DNA of 38,801 bases from Paenibacillus sp. GTDB lineage: Bacteria > Bacillota > Bacilli > Paenibacillales > YIM-B00363. Below the pieces are notes generated by a model. The model searched no databases. It saw nothing but the letters and a program-made list of their open reading frames with translations, and had not been told where the DNA came from. Below are positions 29,064-35,811 of the stretch, piece by piece; the first letter of the stretch is position 1, and every line of letters starts with the position of its first letter. Both the position numbers and the translations under genes were made by a program. Location: the NCBI RefSeq assembly GCF_031177825.1, contig NZ_JAPSKE010000041.1, forward strand, positions 1 to 38,801. The letters run 5' to 3'.

Positions 29064-29855
29064 ATGCACTTATTTCCGGTTGTTGAAATCGGCGGTTTGC
29101 AATTCGACCTGTCGTCCATCTTGGCCATCTTGGTGTCAAGTTTGATCGTGTTTATTTTGGCGATGGCGTCGGTTAGAAACCTGTCGGTTACGCACCCGAC
29201 CAAGATGCAAAATTTCATGGAGTGGGTTATCGAGTTCGTCCATAACACGGTGGCGAGCACGATGCCGCTCGAGAAGGCGAAGCGGTACATCTCGCTGGGG
29301 ATGACGCTGATCATGTTCATTTTCATTTCGAACCTGCTCGGCTTGCCGTTCGGTATCGTCCTCGAGGTGCCGGAGGATCATCACGGCGCCGTGACGCTCT
29401 TCGGACTGGAGATTTTGTCGGAGGATGCGCTGGCGGCCATGCACGCGGCTCACGAGCACGCGGCGTTCGCGCTCTGGAAGTCGCCGACGGCGGATATCGC
29501 GGTGACGGCGGGATTGGCGATCGTCGTTATTTTCCTGGTCCACTTCTTGGGTCTCCGGGACAACGCGAAGCATTACCTGAAGCACTATTTCGAGCCGTTC
29601 CCGATCTTCTTCCCGCTGAACATCTTGAAGGAGTTGGCGAAGCCGCTTACGCTCGCGTTGCGTCTTTACGCGAACATCTTTGCGGGCGAGGTTCTGATTT
29701 CGACCATCCTCATGATGGGCTGGATCGGCATTCCGCTGATGGCGGCATGGCAGGGCTTCAGTATTTTCGTAGGCGCGATCCAAGCGTTCCTGTTTACGAT
29801 TTTGACGATGGTGTACATTTCGCAGGCGACGGTGCACGACGAAAGCGCGCATTAG
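29064..29855 (+). CDS. atpB: ATP synthase F0 subunit a
   Basis: Forms the proton half-channels against the c-ring. The 263-residue membrane protein contains the family hallmark LRLYANIFAGEV with the essential Arg, NILKELAKPLTLALRL before it, and GAIQAFLFTILTMVYI near the C-terminus. The ATG at 29064 is preferred because AAGGGG (29046-29051) lies 12 bases upstream; the GTG at 29052 in the same frame abuts that site. A His-rich loop (AMHAAHEHAAF) on one side of the membrane is a local peculiarity. Confidence 0.95.
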   Translation: MHLFPVVEIGGLQFDLSSILAILVSSLIVFILAMASVRNLSVTHPTKMQNFMEWVIEFVHNTVASTMPLEKAKRYISLGMTLIMFIFISNLLGLPFGIVLEVPEDHHGAVTLFGLEILSEDALAAMHAAHEHAAFALWKSPTADIAVTAGLAIVVIFLVHFLGLRDNAKHYLKHYFEPFPIFFPLNILKELAKPLTLALRLYANIFAGEVLISTILMMGWIGIPLMAAWQGFSIFVGAIQAFLFTILTMVYISQATVHDESAH

Positions 29856-29910
29856 TCCCGCGATTCGAAACATAACAAATCTCTCGAAACCACTTAAGGA
29901 GGATTTTCTA

Positions 29911-30126
29911 ATGGAATTTTTGGGTGCAGCTTTGGCAATCGGTTTGGGCGCGCTTGGCGCGGGTATCGGTAACGGTTTGATCGTCAGCAAGACGGTAGAA
30001 GGCATCGCGCGTCAGCCGGAGCTTCGCGGTACGCTCCAAACGACGATGTTCATCGGCGTCGGTATCGTCGAGGTCGTTCCGATCATCGGCGTCGTCGTAG
30101 GCTTCTTGATGTTCTTCGGAGCGTAA
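29911..30126 (+). CDS. atpE: ATP synthase F0 subunit c
   Basis: A 71-residue hairpin of two helices that forms the rotor ring. The first helix carries the packing motif GLGALGAGIGNG, the loop ARQPE follows, and the second helix has the proton-binding Glu54 in GIVEVVPIIG. The sodium-binding signature (Gln in helix 1 with Glu-Ser in helix 2) is absent, so proton coupling is expected. AAGGAGG is 9 bases before the ATG. A pair of hairpins follows before atpF. Confidence 0.97.
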   Translation: MEFLGAALAIGLGALGAGIGNGLIVSKTVEGIARQPELRGTLQTTMFIGVGIVEVVPIIGVVVGFLMFFGA

Positions 30127-30151
30127 GCCGCCTCATACAAGCTTACAGGCG

Positions 30152-30206
30152 CGGAAGGCTTCAGCCCTCCACGCCTTCCGTTTGGATTCAGCCTAATCAC
30201 GGCTGA
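30152..30206 (+). other. Two hairpins between atpE and atpF
   Basis: CGGAAGGC (30152-30159) with GCCTTCCG (30173-30180) forms a perfect 8-bp stem, and TCAGCC (30188-30193) with GGCTGA (30201-30206) a second. The T tail after the first is only TTT. They may stabilise the atpE message end or attenuate downstream transcription, helping make c in excess. Confidence 0.5.
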
Positions 30207-30237
30207 CATGAACGACTCGTAGAAAGGAGTGTCAGCT

Positions 30238-30720
30238 TTGGAATTCGTATGGACATCAACGGTCATTACGATCGTCGCGTTCGTGTTGCTTTATTTACTC
30301 TTAAACAAGTACGCGTTCGGTCCGTTGTTTAACATTATGGAACAGCGCAAGCGTCTCGTCGTCGGCGAGCTCGAGCAAGCGGAGGCGAACCGGAAGGAGA
30401 GCGCGGCGTTGCTCGAAGAGCAGCGCAAAGCGATCGAGCAAGCGCGCAAGGAAGCGCTCGAGATCGTCGAAAACTCTCGGAAAGTCAGCACGAAATCGGC
30501 GGAAGAGCTCGTCGAGGCCGCCAAGAACGAAGCGGCTCGCTTGAAGGAAGCGGCTCAGCAAGACATCGTCAGCGAGAAAAACCAGGCGATCGCCGAGCTC
30601 CGCAAGCAAGTCGGCGAAATGTCCGTCAAGATCGCTTCCAAGATCATCGAGAAGGAAGTCGATGCATCCGCTCAGGAAGCGTTGGTCGATAAGTATCTGA
30701 AAGAGGTCGGAAGCCGATGA
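30238..30720 (+). CDS. atpF: ATP synthase F0 subunit b
   Basis: The peripheral stalk subunit: one N-terminal membrane helix (about 6-26) and a long, highly charged coiled coil reaching F1 (for example EQAEANRKESAALLEEQRKAIEQ). The TTG at 30238 gives 160 residues and lies 8 bases after AAGGAG; a GTG at 30229 in the same frame overlaps that ribosome site and is rejected. The stop overlaps the atpH start (ATGA). Confidence 0.95.
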   Translation: MEFVWTSTVITIVAFVLLYLLLNKYAFGPLFNIMEQRKRLVVGELEQAEANRKESAALLEEQRKAIEQARKEALEIVENSRKVSTKSAEELVEAAKNEAARLKEAAQQDIVSEKNQAIAELRKQVGEMSVKIASKIIEKEVDASAQEALVDKYLKEVGSR

Positions 30721-31262
30721 GCGCCATGGCGGTAGCGGCGAAGCGATACGCGAAGGCGCTGTTCGCGGTCGCGCAAGAGAAGGGCGCGGTCGAGGAGACC
30801 GGCGCGCAACTCGAGGCGGTCGCGACCGCACTCGAGGGCGATGCGGACATCCGCACCTTCTTCAATCATCCGAACATCGGCGTGGACGCGAAGGTCCGCG
30901 CGCTTCAACAGGCGGTCGGCGGGCAAGTGTCCGATTCCGTCCTGAATACGCTCAAGCTGCTCGTGGAGCGCGGGCGCGGCTCGGCAATCGGCCTAGTGTC
31001 TTCCGCCTATCGGGCGATCGCGGACGCATCGCTCGGCCGGGCGCAAGCGCACGTCACGTCCGCTTACGCTTTGACGGCGGAGCAGCAGCAAGAGATTGCG
31101 CGCAAGTTCGGCGCGCTGACGGGGAAAGAAGTCACCGTCGATACGGTAGTGGACGCTTCGCTGCTCGGCGGCATCCGCGTCCGGATCGGCGATACGTTGT
31201 ACGACGGCAGCTTGTCCACCAAGCTCGCCGAGATCGAGAAATCGTTTAATCACGCACGATAG
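30717..31262 (+). CDS. atpH: ATP synthase F1 subunit delta
   Basis: Links the b stalk to the top of F1. The 181 residues start MSAMAVAAKRYAKALFAVAQE, the usual delta N-terminal helix, and end with LLGGIRVRIGDTLYDGSLSTKLAEIEKSF, the conserved C-terminal signature. The ATG overlaps the atpF stop, and a second ATG three codons later is possible. It lies 13 bases before atpA. Confidence 0.95.
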   Translation: MSAMAVAAKRYAKALFAVAQEKGAVEETGAQLEAVATALEGDADIRTFFNHPNIGVDAKVRALQQAVGGQVSDSVLNTLKLLVERGRGSAIGLVSSAYRAIADASLGRAQAHVTSAYALTAEQQQEIARKFGALTGKEVTVDTVVDASLLGGIRVRIGDTLYDGSLSTKLAEIEKSFNHAR

Positions 31263-31275
31263 GGGTGAAGGTTCG

Positions 31276-32790
31276 TTGAGTATCAGACCCGAAGAAATCA
31301 GCACGCTCATTAAGCAGCAGATTGAACAATATCAATCCGAAGCGAACGTAGCGGAAATCGGCACTGTCATCTACATCGGGGACGGGGTCGCGCGCGCGCA
31401 CGGGCTTTCGAACGTTATGGCCGGCGAGCTGCTCGAATTCGCTAACGGCTCCGTAGGCTACGCACTGAACCTGGAAGAAGATAACGTCGGTATCGTTATC
31501 TTGGGTCAGTACCACGACATCAAGGAAGGCCAGCAAGTGAAGCGCACGGGCCGCATCATGCAGGTGCCGGTCGGCGAAGCGCTGCTCGGCCGCGTCGTCA
31601 ATCCGCTCGGCCAGCCGCTCGACGGCAAGGGCCCGATCGAGACGACCGAGATGCGCAACGTAGAATCTCCGGCTCCGGGCGTTATCGACCGGAAGTCCGT
31701 TCACGAGCCGATGCAAACCGGCATCAAGGCGATCGACTCGATGATCCCGATCGGCCGCGGCCAACGCGAGCTTATCATCGGCGACCGTCAAACCGGTAAG
31801 ACGTCGATCGCGATCGACACGATCCTGAACCAAAAGGGCAACGGCGTTATCTGTATCTACGTCGCGATCGGCCAGAAGCAATCGACGGTTGCGCAAGTCG
31901 TCGAGACGCTCCGCCGCCACAATGCGATGGATTACTCGATCGTCGTGAACGCAGGCGCGTCCGAACCGGCTCCGCTCCTCTGGCTCGCGCCGTACGCGGG
32001 CGTGTCGATGGGCGAGTACTTCATGTACAAAGGCCAGCACGTTCTGATCATCTACGACGACTTGACGAAACAAGCGGCAGCATACCGCGAATTGTCGCTG
32101 TTGCTCCGCCGCCCTCCGGGCCGCGAGGCGTATCCGGGCGACGTCTTCTACTTGCACTCCCGTCTTCTCGAGCGCGCGGCGAAGCTGTCCGACGAGCTCG
32201 GCGCGGGTTCGATCACGGCGCTGCCGTTCATCGAGACGCAGGCGTCCGACGTTTCGGCGTACATCCCGACGAACGTCATCTCGATCACGGACGGTCAGAT
32301 TTTCTTGGAGTCCGACTTGTTCTACTCCGGTCAACGTCCCGCGGTAAACACCGGTATCTCGGTATCCCGCGTAGGCGGTTCCGCGCAAATCAAAGCGATG
32401 AAGAAGGTCGCCGGCACGCTGCGTCTCGACCTTGCGCAATATCGCGAGCTCGCCGCGTTCTCGCAGTTCGGATCCGATCTCGATAAATCGACGCAAGCCC
32501 GCCTGACGCGCGGCGCGCGTACGATGGAAATCCTGAAGCAAGGCGTACACGAACCGATGCCGGTCGAGAAGCAGGTCATCAGCATCTACCTGGCTACCAA
32601 GGGTTTCCTCGACGATATCCCGGTCGTAGACGTACTTCGCTTCGAGAAGGATTTCCACGGCTACGTCGATGCGAACTACCCGCAAATCTTCGGCGCCATT
32701 CGCGAAACGAAAGACCTGAGCAAAGACACCGAGGCACTCATTACGGAAGCGGTGGAAAAGTTCAAAAAGGGCTTCTCCGTTTCGGCGTAA
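31276..32790 (+). CDS. atpA: ATP synthase F1 subunit alpha
   Basis: Non-catalytic nucleotide-binding subunit of the alpha3-beta3 hexamer. The 504 residues have an N-terminal barrel, Walker A GDRQTGKTS (about 169-177), and the Arg-finger segment VSRVGGSAQIKAMKKVAG. The start is TTG with AGGGGTGAAGG upstream, matching the family N-terminus SIRPEEISTLIKQQIEQY. Its length is the usual one (Bacillus 502). Confidence 0.97.
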   Translation: MSIRPEEISTLIKQQIEQYQSEANVAEIGTVIYIGDGVARAHGLSNVMAGELLEFANGSVGYALNLEEDNVGIVILGQYHDIKEGQQVKRTGRIMQVPVGEALLGRVVNPLGQPLDGKGPIETTEMRNVESPAPGVIDRKSVHEPMQTGIKAIDSMIPIGRGQRELIIGDRQTGKTSIAIDTILNQKGNGVICIYVAIGQKQSTVAQVVETLRRHNAMDYSIVVNAGASEPAPLLWLAPYAGVSMGEYFMYKGQHVLIIYDDLTKQAAAYRELSLLLRRPPGREAYPGDVFYLHSRLLERAAKLSDELGAGSITALPFIETQASDVSAYIPTNVISITDGQIFLESDLFYSGQRPAVNTGISVSRVGGSAQIKAMKKVAGTLRLDLAQYRELAAFSQFGSDLDKSTQARLTRGARTMEILKQGVHEPMPVEKQVISIYLATKGFLDDIPVVDVLRFEKDFHGYVDANYPQIFGAIRETKDLSKDTEALITEAVEKFKKGFSVSA

Positions 32791-32813
32791 GCGCGGAAGG
32801 GGCGTGAATAAGC

Positions 32814-33677
32814 ATGGCTAAGGGAATGCGCGATATTAAGCGCCAAATCAAAAGCACTCAGAACATGAAGCAAATCACGAAGGCGATGGAGATGATCGCT
32901 TCGGCTCGTCTTCGTCGGGCGCAGGAAGCCGCGCAATCGGCGCGCCCGTACGCCGAGAAGCTGCGCGAGGTGATCGGTTCGATCTCCTCCGCCGGCGGCG
33001 TGAATCATCCGATGCTCGAGAAGCGGACGATCAAGCGGACCGGCTACATCGTCATCACGTCGGACCGGGGCCTCGCGGGCGGCTATAACGCCAACCTGCT
33101 CCGGAAGGTTATGCTGACGATTCGCGAGAAGCACAAGTCCAATAAAGACGAGTACCTCATTTACGTGCTCGGCCGGAAGGGACGCGACTTCCTGCGCCGC
33201 CGGGGCATCCCGATCGCGCAAGAGATCGTCGGCTTGCCGGACTTCCCGCGGTTTTCGGACATCAAGGATGTCGCCAACGGCGCTGTGAAAGCGTACGAAG
33301 AGGGCGCGATCGACGAACTGGTGCTCGTCTACAACGAATTCCGCTCCGTCATCTCGCAGACGCCGGTCGACAAGACGCTGCTTCCGCTCGGAGAACCCGA
33401 GAAGAGCGACTCCACGACGGCGGCGTACGAATTCGAACCTTCCCCGGAGGTCGTGCTGAACCACATCTTGCCGCGATATGCGGAGACGTTGGTATACAGC
33501 GCGGTTCTGGAGGGCAAGGCGAGCGAGTTCGGCGCGCGTATGACGGCGATGAGCAACGCATCCAAGAACGCGACGAAGTTCATCAACTCGCTTACGTTGC
33601 AATACAACCGCGCGCGTCAAGCTTCGATTACGCAAGAAATTACGGAAATCGTAGCGGGTGCGAACGCGCAAGGATAA
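32814..33677 (+). CDS. atpG: ATP synthase F1 subunit gamma
   Basis: The central rotor shaft. The 287 residues begin MAKGMRDIKRQIKSTQNMKQITKAMEMIAS (N-terminal helix; conserved Met-rich element) and end with NSLTLQYNRARQASITQEITEIVAGANA, the C-terminal helix that rotates inside the hexamer. AAGGGGCG lies about 10 bases before the ATG. It sits between atpA and atpD in the standard order. Confidence 0.97.
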   Translation: MAKGMRDIKRQIKSTQNMKQITKAMEMIASARLRRAQEAAQSARPYAEKLREVIGSISSAGGVNHPMLEKRTIKRTGYIVITSDRGLAGGYNANLLRKVMLTIREKHKSNKDEYLIYVLGRKGRDFLRRRGIPIAQEIVGLPDFPRFSDIKDVANGAVKAYEEGAIDELVLVYNEFRSVISQTPVDKTLLPLGEPEKSDSTTAAYEFEPSPEVVLNHILPRYAETLVYSAVLEGKASEFGARMTAMSNASKNATKFINSLTLQYNRARQASITQEITEIVAGANAQG

Positions 33678-33736
33678 TCGTTATTTTCGGCAAGGGGCCG
33701 CTCCGGCGGCTCATATAGATGTAAGGAGGGGCTACG

Positions 33737-35128
33737 ATGAATAAAGGACGCATTATTCAGGTTTTGGGTCCGGTTGTCGACGTCGAGTTCGAACGCGGAC
33801 AACTGCCTGAAATCTCCAATGCGATTAAATTGTATCGCGCGGGGGAATCCGACTCGGTTACGGCCGAAGTCGCGGTTCACCTCGGCGATAACGTCGCGCG
33901 GACGATCGCGATGTCTTCTACGGACGGCTTGGTCCGCGGCGGCGACGCGATCGACACGGGCGCTCCGATCTCCGTACCGGTAGGCGCAGCGACGCTCGGC
34001 CGCGTATTCAACGTATTGGGCGAGCCGATTGACAACGCAGGGGACGTATCCCGCGACGTCGTGCTCCCGATCCATCGGGAAGCGCCGGCATTCTCGGAAT
34101 TGTCCACGCAAGCGGAAATTCTCGAGACGGGCATTAAGGTTGTCGACTTGCTGGCGCCTTACGCCAAGGGCGGTAAGATCGGCCTCTTCGGCGGCGCGGG
34201 CGTAGGCAAGACGGTCTTGATCCAGGAATTGATCAACAACATCGCGCAAGAGCATGGCGGTATCTCCGTATTCGCCGGCGTCGGCGAGCGTACCCGCGAA
34301 GGGAACGACTTGTACCACGAAATGAGCGATTCCGGCGTTATCAGTAAGACGGCGATGGTGTTCGGTCAGATGAACGAGCCGCCGGGCGCACGTCTGCGTG
34401 TCGCTTTGACGGGTCTGACGATGGCCGAGTTCTTCCGCGACCAAGAAGGCCGCGACGTATTGCTGTTCGTCGACAACATCTTCCGCTTCACGCAAGCGGG
34501 TTCCGAAGTATCCGCCCTTCTCGGCCGGATGCCTTCCGCGGTAGGTTACCAGCCGACGCTCGCGACGGAGATGGGCCAGTTGCAAGAGCGGATCACGTCG
34601 ACGAAGAAGGGTTCCGTTACGTCCATTCAGGCGATCTACGTTCCTGCGGACGATTACACCGACCCGGCTCCTGCGACGACGTTCGCGCACTTGGACGCAA
34701 CGACGAACTTGGAGCGTAAAATCTCCGAGCTCGGCATCTATCCTGCCGTCGATCCGCTCGCTTCGAGCTCGCGGATATTGGCGCCGGACGTCGTGGGCCA
34801 AGAGCATTACGATGTTGCGCAAGGCGTGAAGCGTCTGCTCGCTCGTTACAAGGAACTGCAAGATATCATCGCGATCCTCGGTATGGACGAATTGTCTGAC
34901 GAGGACAAGGTGACGGTCGCGCGCGCGCGCCGCGTACAACGGTTCCTGTCGCAGAACTTCCACGTTGCGGAACAGTTTACCGGCACAAAGGGGCAATACG
35001 TTCCGGTTAAAGATACGGTTCGCAGCTTCAAAGCGATCCTGGACGGCGGATACGACGATCTCCCAGAAGCTGCTTTCCTCTACGTAGGCACGATCGAAGA
35101 AGCGGTAGAGAAAGCCAAAACATTGTGA
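33737..35128 (+). CDS. atpD: ATP synthase F1 subunit beta
   Basis: The catalytic subunit making ATP. The 463 residues have Walker A GGAGVGKTVL (about 152-161), the catalytic Glu in GVGERTREGND, Walker B LLFVDNIFRF, and the DELSEED-type lever loop, here MDELSDEDK, the target of epsilon inhibition. TAAGGAGGGG lies about 6 bases before the ATG. Its length is close to the 473 of Bacillus. Confidence 0.98.
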   Translation: MNKGRIIQVLGPVVDVEFERGQLPEISNAIKLYRAGESDSVTAEVAVHLGDNVARTIAMSSTDGLVRGGDAIDTGAPISVPVGAATLGRVFNVLGEPIDNAGDVSRDVVLPIHREAPAFSELSTQAEILETGIKVVDLLAPYAKGGKIGLFGGAGVGKTVLIQELINNIAQEHGGISVFAGVGERTREGNDLYHEMSDSGVISKTAMVFGQMNEPPGARLRVALTGLTMAEFFRDQEGRDVLLFVDNIFRFTQAGSEVSALLGRMPSAVGYQPTLATEMGQLQERITSTKKGSVTSIQAIYVPADDYTDPAPATTFAHLDATTNLERKISELGIYPAVDPLASSSRILAPDVVGQEHYDVAQGVKRLLARYKELQDIIAILGMDELSDEDKVTVARARRVQRFLSQNFHVAEQFTGTKGQYVPVKDTVRSFKAILDGGYDDLPEAAFLYVGTIEEAVEKAKTL

Positions 35129-35145
35129 TCGGGGGTCTATAGACC

Positions 35146-35556
35146 ATGAGCTCAATGTTATTGGAGATCGTGACGCCGGAGCGCAAGATTTACAACCAAG
35201 AAGTCAATATGGTCGTCGCCAAAGGAATCGAAGGGGAGCTCGGCATCTTGCCGAACCACATTCCGATGGTGACGCCGCTTCGCATCGCCGCGGTCACCGC
35301 GAAGGTGCAAGGGCAGAAGGATCATGTTATCGCCGTTCACGGCGGTTTCATGGAAGTGCGTAAGGACAAGGTCGTCATCTTGGCGGAAAGCGCGGAGCTT
35401 CCCGAGGAGATCGACGCCGACCGCGCCGCTCGCGCAAGAGAGCGCGCGGAAGCGCGGCTTCGCGAAGCGCGGCAAGAGAAAGTCGATTTCCATCGGGCGG
35501 AGCAAGCGCTGCAACGCGCGATGCTGCGCATCAACGTTCGGAATCGAGATATGTAA
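35146..35556 (+). CDS. atpC: ATP synthase F1 subunit epsilon
   Basis: Couples the rotor to the c-ring and inhibits ATP hydrolysis. The 136 residues hold an N-terminal beta sandwich (LLEIVTPERKIYNQEVNMVV, GELGILPNHIPMVTPL) and a two-helix C-terminal arm (DADRAARARERAEARLREAR). The start may be ATG 35146 or 35155; GGGGG lies 10 bases before the first. It closes the operon and is followed at once by a strong terminator. Confidence 0.96.
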   Translation: MSSMLLEIVTPERKIYNQEVNMVVAKGIEGELGILPNHIPMVTPLRIAAVTAKVQGQKDHVIAVHGGFMEVRKDKVVILAESAELPEEIDADRAARARERAEARLREARQEKVDFHRAEQALQRAMLRINVRNRDM

Positions 35557-35569
35557 TTGCAAGCGAATC

Positions 35570-35627
35570 GTACCCCTTGGAATGCGAAGGATGCCCTGCA
35601 TCATCAGATTCCAAGGGGTACTTTTTT
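35570..35627 (+). terminator. atp operon terminator
   Basis: GTACCCCTTGGAAT (35570-35583) pairs perfectly with ATTCCAAGGGGTAC (35608-35621), a 14-bp stem, followed by six T's. The 24-base loop can hold a small inner stem. Confidence 0.92.
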
Positions 35628-35684
35628 GGATTCAATCCGCAATGCAAGAAAAGAATGCGCGAGCGAAATCAGGGGAGGAGGCCA

Positions 35685-35753
35685 ATGACGTTTAATCTAG
35701 AAATAGAATATAAGGGATCCGCCTTTAGTAATTCTTGTTTAGAAATTGTATAG
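35685..35753 (+). CDS. Possible 22-residue peptide
   Basis: A short frame starting MTFNLEIEYKGSAF and ending before 35754, preceded by a very strong GGGGAGGAGG site (35672-35681) only 3 bases from the ATG. No family is recognised. It lies between the atp terminator and the large secreted protein, in A+T-rich sequence. It may be a leader peptide, a gene remnant or chance. Confidence 0.2.
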   Translation: MTFNLEIEYKGSAFSNSCLEIV

Positions 35754-35811
35754 TTCTACTAGTTTATAATGATCGTTGATGGTATGGGACTTGAAAGGGG
35801 CTTGTTTCTAT

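Noticed and set aside
33617..35155. 512-residue reverse-strand frame
   Set aside because: Exact antisense of atpD, whose identity is beyond doubt; composition is that of a shadow frame.
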